From Clostridiaceae bacterium (GTDB taxonomy: Bacteria > Bacillota > Clostridia > Peptostreptococcales > Tindalliaceae): a stretch of DNA of 64,000 bases. The notes under the pieces were generated by a model. That model did no database searches and was not told the DNA's origin. It was given only the letters and a program-made list of their open reading frames with translations. A program made the position numbers and the translations under genes. Positions 36,957 through 46,625 of this stretch are shown here, one piece after another (the stretch's first letter is position 1; the number at the start of each line of letters is the position of its first letter). The stretch spans positions 1-64,000 of the forward strand of contig JAGXHW010000006.1 of NCBI GenBank assembly GCA_024635995.1. Reading direction: 5' to 3'.

Positions 36957-38239
36957 TGGCGTTTTGGATTTTTTTAGTGTTTATGGGCAGTTTGGTCTTA
37001 GCCATACCCATCACCATGAGCATGGTCTTGGGAGCCCTGACACCCCTCATGATGGGCGGCACGGGCAGTTCCATCCAGCAATTGATTGCCAACAGTTTTT
37101 CCGGTTCTGACACCACGCCGATTTTAGCAGTGCCCTTGTTTATTCTGGGCGGCGTACTAATGGCCGAAGGGGGTATTTCCCGTAGACTGTTCAACTTTTT
37201 CGCTTATTTCGTCGGAAACCTGCCAGGCGGGTTACCTTGTGCAGTCATCTTGACCTGTCTTTTTTACGGGGCCATCTCCGGGTCTGGTCCGGCCACCACT
37301 GCGGCTGTTGGTTCAATGACCATCCCGTTCCTGGTGGAAATGGGCTATAACAAAACCTGGTCTGCCGGTATGATTGCTACGGCAGGTGGCTTGGGGGTTA
37401 TCATTCCGCCTTCCATCCCCTTTGTTTTGTATTCCCTGGCCACCGGCGTTTCCACCGGCGCGTTGTTCCTGGGCGGTATTTTACCGGGGATCCTCATTGG
37501 CCTCTCCATGATGGTATATGCCGTTGTTTATTGCATTCGCCACGGGGAAGACAAAGAAAAAATTGCCCTTAAGATGACAGAACTACGTTCCCAAGGTTTG
37601 ATTAAACTGTTTCTTGAAAGCTTTTGGGCGTTACTCTCTCCCATCATTGTTTTGGGCGGTATTTACTCCGGTATTGTCACCCCCACAGAAGCAGCCGTTA
37701 TTTCGGTGTTCTATTCACTCTTTGTTTCACTGGTGATTTACAGATCATTTACGTTGAAAAGCATTATTCCCTTCCTGGGAAAAGCCGTGAAAACCTATGC
37801 ACCTTTGACTTTTGTGCTGGCATTCGCCATCGCCTTCGGGCGTGTACTGGCCCTGGCCAAAGCACCGGCTTTGATTGAAAATTTTATACTTAGCAACTTC
37901 AACTCGAGTTTTACAGTCTTAACAGGTATCGTTGTGGTCTTCCTGGTTTTGGGAATGGTCATGGACACCGGGCCAGCCATTGTTATTCTGTCACCGATCC
38001 TGCTTCCTGCAGTTCAGTCCATGGGCGTTAATCCGGTGCATTTTGGGGTTATCATGGTTTGCTGCCTTTCCATCGGTCTGGCAACGCCTCCCTTCGGCCT
38101 TGACTTGTTTGTAGCCGGCACACTGGCAGACACACCACCCATGAATGTGGCAAAAACGGCCATACCATTCATATTGGCTTTTGCCGTTGCATTGTTCATG
38201 ATCACGTATATACCTTGGTTCAGCCTGGTGTTCCTGTAG
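36956..38239 (+). CDS. TRAP transporter large permease (DctM-like)
   Basis: PLFILGGVLMAEGGISRRLF; GAISGSGPATTAAVGSMTIP; GLATPPFGLDLFVA. Confidence 0.95.
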   Translation: MAFWIFLVFMGSLVLAIPITMSMVLGALTPLMMGGTGSSIQQLIANSFSGSDTTPILAVPLFILGGVLMAEGGISRRLFNFFAYFVGNLPGGLPCAVILTCLFYGAISGSGPATTAAVGSMTIPFLVEMGYNKTWSAGMIATAGGLGVIIPPSIPFVLYSLATGVSTGALFLGGILPGILIGLSMMVYAVVYCIRHGEDKEKIALKMTELRSQGLIKLFLESFWALLSPIIVLGGIYSGIVTPTEAAVISVFYSLFVSLVIYRSFTLKSIIPFLGKAVKTYAPLTFVLAFAIAFGRVLALAKAPALIENFILSNFNSSFTVLTGIVVVFLVLGMVMDTGPAIVILSPILLPAVQSMGVNPVHFGVIMVCCLSIGLATPPFGLDLFVAGTLADTPPMNVAKTAIPFILAFAVALFMITYIPWFSLVFL

Positions 38240-38378
38240 AGGCACATTAACTCTGATTCAAGCAAAGTATACCTATCATTAAAGGAGGTTTTGCCATGGC
38301 ATAGGTCTTGTTATCCTGTTGATCAGGTTTCAAGTAATTCAATAATCAAAGTGTTAAAAAACAAAGGAGGAAGTAAAA

Positions 38379-39467
38379 ATGAAGAAACTGCTTATTTTAC
38401 TTTTAGTTGTGTCAATGTTATTTGCTGCGTGTGGATCACCAGCTCCTGAAGAACCAGCCGAAGAACCAATGGAAGAGCCATCAGCAGAAGAACCAGCCGA
38501 AGAACCAGCAGCAGAAGGTTTTGCCGCATTGGAACCAGTAGTTTTAATCGGTGCTGACAACTCAGGCGTAGGCGCAGCAGCACAGTTGTATGGTGAATTG
38601 GTTGCCGAGAAGGTATCTGCAATCACCGACGGTCAATTAACCGTTGATTACTTTCCTAACAGCCAGCTTGGTAACGACCAGGAGCTTCAAGGTCAAATGT
38701 TGGCAGGCGACATTGACTTTGTTATCGCACAAACCGCGCAAACCGTTTCATTTGTTCCTGAAGTAGCCATCTTTGACTTACCCATGGTCTTTGCTAAGTA
38801 CAGTGCAGAAGAAATTGACTATGCATTGAACGAAAGTCCTTTCTACGACATGATGAATGAAGCGTATGCAGCAAATAACATGTACATCCTGCATTACCTG
38901 CAAGGCGGTACCTTCCGTGAAACAACCTCAAATGTGGCCATCAATTCAATCGAGGACTTTAATGGCCTGAAAATCAGAACCATGGAAAACCAAAACCACA
39001 TGGCTTTCTGGCAATCACTTGGTGCCTCTCCCACACCACTGCCATGGCCTGAAGTGTATGTATCCCTGCAACAAGGTTTGGTTGACGCCCAGGAAAACGC
39101 CACTGACACCAACGTAGGTGCAAACTTCCAGGAAGTTCAGGATTACCTGATCATGACTCACCACATTCTGTATGCCAACCAATTCCTGATCAACGCAGAA
39201 AAGTTTGACAGCCTGGATCCTATGTATCAGGAAGCTTTAATGACGGCAGTAAAAGAAGCTGCAACTGAAATTGAAGCTGAATTGGCTAACATTAATGATA
39301 CCAACAAAGACATCCTTGTTGAGGGTGGCATGGAACTGGTTGAATTTGAACCAACCTTTGTCGATGAAGTGCTGGAAAAAGCACAGGGTGTTTATGATTC
39401 AGTTGGCGAAGACATTGGACAAGAATATGTTGACGCACTGCTTGACGCACTGGAAAACGCTGAATAA
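38379..39467 (+). CDS. TRAP transporter substrate-binding lipoprotein (DctP-like)
   Basis: Lipobox LLFAACGSP; acidic linker; FPNSQLGNDQELQGQMLAGDIDFVIAQT; GLKIRTMENQNHMAFWQSLGASPTPLPWPEVYVSLQQGLVDAQEN. Confidence 0.95.
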   Translation: MKKLLILLLVVSMLFAACGSPAPEEPAEEPMEEPSAEEPAEEPAAEGFAALEPVVLIGADNSGVGAAAQLYGELVAEKVSAITDGQLTVDYFPNSQLGNDQELQGQMLAGDIDFVIAQTAQTVSFVPEVAIFDLPMVFAKYSAEEIDYALNESPFYDMMNEAYAANNMYILHYLQGGTFRETTSNVAINSIEDFNGLKIRTMENQNHMAFWQSLGASPTPLPWPEVYVSLQQGLVDAQENATDTNVGANFQEVQDYLIMTHHILYANQFLINAEKFDSLDPMYQEALMTAVKEAATEIEAELANINDTNKDILVEGGMELVEFEPTFVDEVLEKAQGVYDSVGEDIGQEYVDALLDALENAE

Positions 39468-39518
39468 AAGAGTGTATAACATTTCAGCAGTAGCATAACC
39501 AGTACCATCTTAAAAAAA

Positions 39519-39557
39519 CTGGAGTGGAGATTTTATGGATCTCCACTCCAGTTATAT
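39519..39557 (+). terminator. Rho-independent terminator after the TRAP cluster
   Basis: ACTGGAGTGGAGAT/ATCTCCACTCCAGT 14-bp inverted repeat followed by a T-rich tract. Confidence 0.85.
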
Positions 39558-39694
39558 TTTTGTGTAAGGTCACCTGCTTTTACCGGTGTTGATTTTTGCC
39601 TGATATCTACTGATATCTGCACGCCCTGCACTGTTCAACCCACCCGGAATATGTTATACTTGTAGAGGTAAATAAATCAACAGGAGGGAAACCA

Positions 39695-40762
39695 ATGAAC
39701 CCAAGAATTGAGACAATTCGACAATGGATTTCCCAGGAAAAAGTGGACGCCGTGTTGCTGAACAAACCTGCCAACCGAGCTTACGCAGCAGGTTTTACCG
39801 GATCTGCCGGCACAGTGGTCGTGACACCTGATCAACTGTATATGATCACCGATTTTCGCTATAAAAGCCAGGTGCAGGAGCAGAGCCCTGCCTTTACCTA
39901 CCTGGAAATTGATAAAAACGAAACTGCTATCAAGTATATTAATAACCTTGGTTTCAAGCGTGTGGGAATCGAAGAGGAATTCATCAGTTATTCCCTGGCT
40001 ATGGATTATAAAGAGAAGATTCATGGCATTGAGCTGGTGCCCATGAAAAGCCAGTTGACAAAGATACGTTCCGTGAAGGATGCAGTTGAAGTGGACCATA
40101 TCAGAAAAGCCGCTGCTCTGGCAGATGAAGGCTGGGATATGATTCGGGAAAAGGTTCGGCCCGGGGTGTCTGAGAAGGAACTGGCCCTGGAGCTGGAGTT
40201 TTTTATGCGTAAAAAAGGTGCCGACAACGTAAGTTTTACATTTATTGTAGCTTCCGGCAATCGATCGGCCTTGCCTCATGGCATTGCATCTGATAAACTT
40301 GTTGAGGCTGGCGATTTCGTCGTTTTCGACTATGGCAATGTAATCAATGGTTACTGCTCTGACATGACCCGTACGTTGGTGGTGGGTCAGGCAACTGACC
40401 AGCAAAAAGAAATTTATGACACTGTACTGAAGGCACAAATAGCGTCTCTGGAAGCTGTAAAACCAGGCATCACCGGCGTTGAGCTGGACCTGATTGCACG
40501 AAACATTATCACTGAAGCCGGTTACGCTGAATATTTCGGCCACGGCCTGGGCCATGGTGTGGGCATCGAGATCCACGAACTGCCCCATTTGAATCACCTG
40601 GGTACTGAACCCATGGTACCTGGTAATATCATTACTATCGAACCGGGCATTTACCTGCCGGAACTGGGTGGTGTACGCATAGAGGACCTGGTACTGGTCA
40701 CGGAGGATGGCTACGAAGTATTGTCACATTCCGACAAGGCTTTGGTAGAAATACCTGTTTAA
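39695..40762 (+). CDS. M24-family Xaa-Pro aminopeptidase/dipeptidase
   Basis: FVVFDYGNVINGYCSDMTRTLVVG; GHGLGHGVGIEIHELPHL; ITIEPGIYLPELGGVRIEDLVLVTEDG. Confidence 0.93.
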   Translation: MNPRIETIRQWISQEKVDAVLLNKPANRAYAAGFTGSAGTVVVTPDQLYMITDFRYKSQVQEQSPAFTYLEIDKNETAIKYINNLGFKRVGIEEEFISYSLAMDYKEKIHGIELVPMKSQLTKIRSVKDAVEVDHIRKAAALADEGWDMIREKVRPGVSEKELALELEFFMRKKGADNVSFTFIVASGNRSALPHGIASDKLVEAGDFVVFDYGNVINGYCSDMTRTLVVGQATDQQKEIYDTVLKAQIASLEAVKPGITGVELDLIARNIITEAGYAEYFGHGLGHGVGIEIHELPHLNHLGTEPMVPGNIITIEPGIYLPELGGVRIEDLVLVTEDGYEVLSHSDKALVEIPV

Positions 40763-40797
40763 CCTGATTTGATCCTAAAAGAGGCGGAGGGAAAAAC

Positions 40798-41355
40798 ATG
40801 ATTTATGCAAGTGATTTTCGAAAGGGCAAAACCTTCCAAAAAGATGGCGAACCCTGTGTGGTGGTTGACTTTCAACACGTAAAGCCTGGTAAAGGAGCCG
40901 CTTTTGTGCGTACCAAGTACAAAAACCTGAAGACCGGTTCCATCCGTGAAGAAGCTTTTAACCCTAACGATAAGTTCGAACTGGCTATTATTGAAACGAA
41001 AGAAATGCAGTTCCTTTACTGTGATAATGACATTTATTATTTCATGGACAATGAAACCTATGAGCAGATACCCATGACGAAAGACATTGTTGAAGACGCC
41101 ATCATCTATCTGAAGGAAAATGACAACGCTACCGTCAAATTCTACCAGGGGAACCCGTTCCAATTGGATGCCCCCAACTTTGTGGAATTAACGGTGACCG
41201 AAACCGAACCTGGCATAAAGGGCGACACCGCTTCCAACGTGACCAAATCGGCCACGGTTGAAACCGGGGCAGTGGTGCATGTACCTCTCTTCGTTAACGA
41301 AGGGGATGTTGTACGCATTGACACCCGCACCGGCGATTATATGTCCAGGGTATAG
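40798..41355 (+). CDS. efp: Translation elongation factor P
   Basis: [45 protein letters not shown]...[24 protein letters not shown]. Confidence 0.97.
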   Translation: MIYASDFRKGKTFQKDGEPCVVVDFQHVKPGKGAAFVRTKYKNLKTGSIREEAFNPNDKFELAIIETKEMQFLYCDNDIYYFMDNETYEQIPMTKDIVEDAIIYLKENDNATVKFYQGNPFQLDAPNFVELTVTETEPGIKGDTASNVTKSATVETGAVVHVPLFVNEGDVVRIDTRTGDYMSRV

Positions 41356-41523
41356 ACAACCTTGTTGATCCTTGGCTGATTAATGCACTAACAACTGAAT
41401 TAACCTAAATGGGGAACACGTGACAAGGTGTGTCCAAAGACACATTTGGGCACCAACCTTTTCACAGATTTCATAGCATTTGAATCTATAAAAACAAAGG
41501 GTGTTAAGAAAAGGAGGCGTAAC

Positions 41524-42009
41524 ATGAACCATTTATTTGAAAGCGTCGCTTACCTGAAAGGGCTGGCAGAAGGCATGGACGTTAAAGAAACTTCCAAAGA
41601 AGGAAAATTGCTGCTGGGGATTTTAGACACCCTGGAGGAAATTATTTCATCCATGGAAGAGCTTCAGGAAGAACAGGATGATCTTGCAGAATACGTTGAA
41701 GCATTGGACGACGATTTGGCAGAAGTGGAAGAAAGCGTCATGGACGATGAAGATTTTGAAGATGACACGGAGGAAGAAGACATTGAATTCATGGAAATTG
41801 AGTGCCCTAAATGTGGGGAAATTATTTACCTGGATGAAGACATTCTTTATGATGACGATGCAGAGATTTTGTGCCCCAGTTGCCATGAACTCATTGAATT
41901 TGACTTAGACGATTTCATGGAAGACGAAGGCGGTTGCTGCTGTGGACATGGCGGTTGCTGCGAAGATGAAGATGATGAAGAAGAGGAAGTCGAAGAAACA
42001 AAGGAATAA
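41524..42009 (+). CDS. CD1247-N-like acidic zinc-ribbon protein with Cys/His-rich tail
   Basis: CPKCGE...CPSCHE zinc ribbon; tail GGCCCGHGGCCEDEDDEEEEVEETKE; SD AAAAGGAGG; downstream of efp. Confidence 0.75.
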   Translation: MNHLFESVAYLKGLAEGMDVKETSKEGKLLLGILDTLEEIISSMEELQEEQDDLAEYVEALDDDLAEVEESVMDDEDFEDDTEEEDIEFMEIECPKCGEIIYLDEDILYDDDAEILCPSCHELIEFDLDDFMEDEGGCCCGHGGCCEDEDDEEEEVEETKE

Positions 42010-42033
42010 ACACTGTCATTCACTAGTCTTAAG

Positions 42034-42068
42034 AGAAAATCCTTTGATTCGTCATGGGATTTTCTTTG
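42034..42068 (+). terminator. Hairpin terminator between the zinc-ribbon gene and the Asp23 gene
   Basis: AGAAAATCC/GGATTTTCT 9-bp inverted repeat followed by TTG TT. Confidence 0.6.
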
Positions 42069-42084
42069 TTAAGGAGGAGTCATC

Positions 42085-42465
42085 ATGGATCAAGAACATG
42101 AACAGGAACAAGAATCCATTGGTCAGGTAAACATTGCAGAAGAAGTCATTGCCACCATCGCCTGCCTCAGCGCCACAGAAGTAAAGGGTGTAGCCGGTAT
42201 GAGCGGCGGTATCAGTGGCGGTATTGCTGAAGTGTTGGGTAAGAAGAACCTTTCCAAAGGTGTTAAAGTGGAACTAAAACACAACATGATTTACCTTCAC
42301 CTGAACCTGATTGTTGACTATGGCATTGCCATTCCTGAAATTGCCTGGGAAATTCAAGACAAGGTGAAAAACATGGTGGAAACCATGACGGCTATGAAAG
42401 TGGCCACCGTGGACATTCATGTGCAGGCCGTTAAATTTCCTGATGGCGAAATTAAGGAAGTATAA
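42085..42465 (+). CDS. Asp23/Gls24-family protein
   Basis: INIAEEVIATIACLSATEVKGVAGMSGG...VELKHNMIYLHLNLIVDYG. Confidence 0.9.
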   Translation: MDQEHEQEQESIGQVNIAEEVIATIACLSATEVKGVAGMSGGISGGIAEVLGKKNLSKGVKVELKHNMIYLHLNLIVDYGIAIPEIAWEIQDKVKNMVETMTAMKVATVDIHVQAVKFPDGEIKEV

Positions 42466-42484
42466 TACACTGGAGGTACCCTGC

Positions 42485-43063
42485 ATGAAACGGAAAGAAG
42501 CAAGGGAGCTGTGTATGCAGCTTGTGTACGAAATGATCATAAAAAATGAATTCGGTTTGGCGGGGTATCAGTTCTACCTGGAAGAAAACCCGGAAGAGAA
42601 CCCTCAGGACGGTTACATTCGCCAGGTGTTGTCATCAGTGACTGATCACCATGACGACATGGACCAGTTGATTCATTCCTATGCCATTGGCTGGGAAATG
42701 GACCGTATTTCCCGTGTTGACATGGCCATTTTGCGGGTGGCCCTGGCTGAAATGCAGCATATCGACGACATTCCCAATTTTGTGTCGGTGAACGAAGCCA
42801 TCGAAATGGCCAAGAAATTTAGCACCGAAAATTCTTCTTCCTTTGTCAACGGTATTTTAGGCACGTACCTGAAAGACCGGGGGGAAGACAGACTCCACCT
42901 GGATGAACTTTCAAGAATAGCAGAAGCATCTCAGGTAGAAAAGTCCTCTCAAACAGAAAAAGTGTTAGACTCAGACAAAGCGTTAGAATCAGAAGAAACC
43001 TTGGAATCAGAAGAAACCTTGGAATCAGAATTAGATTTAGATGAAACATCTCAAAAGGAATGA
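42485..43063 (+). CDS. nusB: Transcription antitermination protein NusB with extended acidic C-terminal tail
   Basis: RKEARELCMQLVYEM...SVNEAIEMAKKFSTENSSSFVNGILGTYLKD; tail contains ESEETLESEETLESE. Confidence 0.92.
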   Translation: MKRKEARELCMQLVYEMIIKNEFGLAGYQFYLEENPEENPQDGYIRQVLSSVTDHHDDMDQLIHSYAIGWEMDRISRVDMAILRVALAEMQHIDDIPNFVSVNEAIEMAKKFSTENSSSFVNGILGTYLKDRGEDRLHLDELSRIAEASQVEKSSQTEKVLDSDKALESEETLESEETLESELDLDETSQKE

Positions 43064-44091
43064 ATCCTTTGAATAAAACAGATGTTGAAGCAGTGCTGGC
43101 CTTTGATACCAGCAATTATACAACTTCAATTGCAGTGATGGACCTTGCTGGCAACCTGCTGGACCATCACCGCCAGTTACTGTCTGTTGAAGATGGAAAA
43201 CGGGGCCTCAGACAATCTGATGCCCTTTTTCAGCATGTGCAACGTTTGCCTCTGTTAATGGAAAAACTAGCACCCATCCTGAAACAGGTGACCCTGAAAG
43301 CCATCGGCTACAGCGACCGTCCACGCAGGGTGGAAGGTTCCTACATGCCCGTGTTTCTTGCATGTGAGACTGTCGCCCGTTCATTGTCCGCTAGTCATGG
43401 AATTCCCTGTTATGCCTTCAGCCACCAGGAAGGTCACATTGCTGCTGGCTTATGGTCTTTAGGCATGCAGGTGGAAGAACCCTTTTATGCCCTGCACCTA
43501 TCCGGAGGCACAACAGAACTATTGAAAGTGACTCCACGCTCTGATCTTGGCTTTGACGAAGAAATCATTGGGGCCACGGCAGACATCAGTCTGGGGCAGC
43601 TCATCGACCGAACAGGCGTGGCACTGGGTTTGCCCTTTCCTGCAGGACCAGCCCTGGAAAAACTGGCCTTGGCTTGTAAAGAAGAACCTTTTGACATTCC
43701 TTTTTCTATAAAAAGCAATTCATCTGGAAAGAAAACAGATCAAACATCCAAAAGCAAAACAATAGAAATAAACCTGTCCGGTCCAGAAACCCATGTGCAG
43801 CGGTTACTGACAACCGAGTCACCTGAACGCATTGCCCTAAGCCTTTTCTATTTTGCCGGAAAACTGCTGGCCCGTCTGGTGATGAGAGCCCAGTCATCGT
43901 CGCCTCTGCCCTTTTTATTAAGTGTAGGAGGCGTTGCCTCCAACAGCATCGTGAGACGGGTGATGGAAGAAGAAGTGTACAGCGTACCACCTATTACTTT
44001 GCATTATGCCACACCAGCCCATTGCAGTGACAACGCCGTTGGAACGGCGGCACTCACCCTGCAGTCTTATACACGCTCATCACAGTCATAA
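43060..44091 (+). CDS. TsaD/Kae1-like paralog (O-sialoglycoprotein endopeptidase-like)
   Basis: LAFDTSNYTTSIAVMD; HQEGHIAAGLWS; HLSGGTTELL; GGVASNSIVRRVMEE. Confidence 0.8.
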   Translation: MNPLNKTDVEAVLAFDTSNYTTSIAVMDLAGNLLDHHRQLLSVEDGKRGLRQSDALFQHVQRLPLLMEKLAPILKQVTLKAIGYSDRPRRVEGSYMPVFLACETVARSLSASHGIPCYAFSHQEGHIAAGLWSLGMQVEEPFYALHLSGGTTELLKVTPRSDLGFDEEIIGATADISLGQLIDRTGVALGLPFPAGPALEKLALACKEEPFDIPFSIKSNSSGKKTDQTSKSKTIEINLSGPETHVQRLLTTESPERIALSLFYFAGKLLARLVMRAQSSSPLPFLLSVGGVASNSIVRRVMEEEVYSVPPITLHYATPAHCSDNAVGTAALTLQSYTRSSQS

Positions 44092-44185
44092 CAATTGTCT
44101 TGTTTTCATGACACAATAATGCGCATGATTTCTTCTTACATAAACGATGAACTCATACATCACTATGCTTAATCCCTATGCCTAA

Positions 44186-45415
44186 ATGTCTGGAGTTGAT
44201 TTAATGAAGATCAAAACACTGTCAGTCACACAACTAAACCTATATGTAAAACGACTGATCAATGCAGACCCCATCCTGCACATGGTGCAGGTGGCGGGGG
44301 AAGTGTCTAACTGCACCTACCACGGCAGCGGTCACATTTATTTTTCCCTGAAAGACGAAAACAGCCGGATTCGCTGCGTCATGTTCCGCAGCCAGGCCCA
44401 GGGCCTGAAGATCCGGTTAAAAGAAGGCATGCGGGTAACGGCCGCTGGTTCCATCACAGTCTATGAACGTGACGGCCAGTACCAGCTCATTGCCTCCCAT
44501 ATTGAAGAAACCGGCCTTGGTGACTGGTTTCTGGCCTTTCAGCAGTTAAAGGAAAAGCTCGACCGGGAGGGACTGCTTGACCCTTCCAGAAAGAAACCCC
44601 TGCCCCTTTATCCGGAATCCATCGGCCTTATTACCTCTGAAACAGGGGCGGCCCTGCAGGATTTTCTCACCGTATTGCACCGACGCTGGCCATCAGCTAA
44701 ACTGACACTGTTTGCCTCCCTTGTTCAGGGAGAAATGGCGCCCCAGTCATTGACCAAAGCCGTGAACAAAGCCCAGGATTATGATCTTGATTTAATTCTC
44801 CTGGGACGGGGCGGCGGTTCAATTGAAGAACTGTGGGCTTTTAACAGCGAATCCTTGGCTTACGCCATTGCCAATTCGAAAATACCCATTATTTCCGGAG
44901 TAGGCCATGAAACGGATTTTACCATTGCTGATTTTGTGGCCGACCAACGGGCCAACACCCCCACAGCGGCTGCAGAGCTGGCAGTACCAGACGCTAAACA
45001 GCTGGTACGTCAGTTGGACGGCCTGATGGCTGCCATGAAAAACAGGGTTAACCAGCACCTATCCCAGGAAAAACGGGCACTGGAAGCCATGACCCTGCGT
45101 GCGCCTTTCCGATTTCCCACACGATTTCTTGATGAACAGCGTCAGGCACTAGACACGCTTCAGCTACAACTGGTACAATTAATGGAAAAAGACTTTAAAG
45201 ATCGTAACACCCACCTGGCACACACAGGTGAAAAACTGCATCAACTGAGCCCCCTCAGCACCCTGGGCCGTGGTTATGCTTTTATCCAGGACGAAACTGA
45301 AGCGGTGATCACCCGCATCAACCAGGTAAGTCAGGAGCAACAGGTGACTGTCACATTGCAAGACGGCAGGTTCAATGCCAGCGTCATATCAATAAAAGAA
45401 GGGGGCACATCATGA
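44186..45415 (+). CDS. xseA: Exodeoxyribonuclease VII large subunit
   Basis: GEVSNCTYHGSGHIYFSLKDENSRIRCVMF; GRGGGSIEELWAFNSE; GVGHETDFTIADFVADQRANTPTAAAEL. Confidence 0.97.
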   Translation: MSGVDLMKIKTLSVTQLNLYVKRLINADPILHMVQVAGEVSNCTYHGSGHIYFSLKDENSRIRCVMFRSQAQGLKIRLKEGMRVTAAGSITVYERDGQYQLIASHIEETGLGDWFLAFQQLKEKLDREGLLDPSRKKPLPLYPESIGLITSETGAALQDFLTVLHRRWPSAKLTLFASLVQGEMAPQSLTKAVNKAQDYDLDLILLGRGGGSIEELWAFNSESLAYAIANSKIPIISGVGHETDFTIADFVADQRANTPTAAAELAVPDAKQLVRQLDGLMAAMKNRVNQHLSQEKRALEAMTLRAPFRFPTRFLDEQRQALDTLQLQLVQLMEKDFKDRNTHLAHTGEKLHQLSPLSTLGRGYAFIQDETEAVITRINQVSQEQQVTVTLQDGRFNASVISIKEGGTS

Positions 45416-45645
45416 AGAAAAAATCCTATGAAGCATCCTTTAAACGATTGGAAGAAATCATGTCCACTCTGGAAGACGGGCAGCTGGGGCTTGAAGAATC
45501 CCTGACGTTATTCCAGGAGGGTATCGAACTGTACCGTCAGTGCCGTGAACAATTGAACAAAGCAGAAGACACCCTTAAGGTGGTGTTGGCAGAATCCGGC
45601 CTTGAAACCATCAAACCCTTGCGGGAAGAATTGGAGGAGTCTTAA
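45412..45645 (+). CDS. xseB: Exodeoxyribonuclease VII small subunit
   Basis: SFKRLEEIMSTLEDGQLGLEESLTLFQEGIELYRQCREQL; overlaps xseA by 4 nt. Confidence 0.96.
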   Translation: MKKKSYEASFKRLEEIMSTLEDGQLGLEESLTLFQEGIELYRQCREQLNKAEDTLKVVLAESGLETIKPLREELEES

Positions 45646-46545
45646 GTGGAATGGAAGGAAACCCTGAGCCGTTACATTGATCTCACCAACGAAGCTTTGT
45701 CCACTTACACCGACATTGAAAACGGTGAAAACCAGCAGGTGATCAACGCCATGCAGTACAGTCTTTTTGCCGGCGGCAAACGGCTTCGGCCTGTGCTGAC
45801 ACTGGCGGCGGCAGAAATGTTGGGAGGCAGTGCAAAAATGGCTCTGCCCTATGCCTGCGCCCTGGAAATGATTCATACATACTCCCTGATCCATGACGAC
45901 TTGCCGGCCATGGACGACGATGACTTTCGAAGAGGCAAACCCACCAACCATATAGTCTATGGTGACGGCATGGCGATCCTGGCCGGTGACGGTCTTCTCA
46001 ACCTTGCCTATGAAATCATGCTGGACGACGCTACAAAACAGCCTAACCCCAAGCCTTGTCTCAAAGCTGCCCACACTATTGCTGTGGCGGCAGGGATTCA
46101 CGGGATGATTGGCGGACAATCTGCGGATTTGATGAACGAAGGTCAATCGAAACAGGAAGAACCTTCTGCCGATACATTAGCCTACATTCACGAACACAAA
46201 ACCGGTGCGTTATTGGCAGCTGCCCTGACCGCAGGTGCTTATGTAGCCGGTGCCACGGAAAAAGAAGCCGAAGCCATGAAATCCGCCGGCTTTGCCCTTG
46301 GCCTGGCCTTTCAAATTCAGGACGATTTGCTGGACCTGGAGGGTGATGCAGAAGAAATGGGAAAACCTGTAGGCAGTGACCTGAAAAATGAGAAGATGAC
46401 TTACCCAGCCATATACGGGGTGGAGGCCTCACATGAAAAGGTGAGAGCCCTGACCGACGGTGCTTTGGGCATCTTTGAAGGATTTGGATCTTCCTCTGCC
46501 TTTCTCCAGTCACTGGCCACTTATTTGATTTCACGCCGTTCCTAG
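45646..46545 (+). CDS. ispA: Polyprenyl (farnesyl) diphosphate synthase
   Basis: GGKRLRPVL; LIHDDLPAMDDDDFRRGKPTNH; FQIQDDLLDLEGD. Confidence 0.96.
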   Translation: MEWKETLSRYIDLTNEALSTYTDIENGENQQVINAMQYSLFAGGKRLRPVLTLAAAEMLGGSAKMALPYACALEMIHTYSLIHDDLPAMDDDDFRRGKPTNHIVYGDGMAILAGDGLLNLAYEIMLDDATKQPNPKPCLKAAHTIAVAAGIHGMIGGQSADLMNEGQSKQEEPSADTLAYIHEHKTGALLAAALTAGAYVAGATEKEAEAMKSAGFALGLAFQIQDDLLDLEGDAEEMGKPVGSDLKNEKMTYPAIYGVEASHEKVRALTDGALGIFEGFGSSSAFLQSLATYLISRRS

Positions 46546-46625
46546 TGGGTATCCCATAAAATATGAAACAAACAGCAAGGCATATGACACTTTGTTATGA
46601 ATCTGCTGCAGGAGGTGCATAGACA

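Noticed and set aside
39677-40597. 306-aa minus-strand ORF
   Set aside because: Antisense shadow of the M24 peptidase gene.
41360-41520. Short hairpin GTGTCcaaaGACAC between efp and the zinc-ribbon gene as an ncRNA
   Set aside because: Only a 5-bp stem, no U-run and no further structure.
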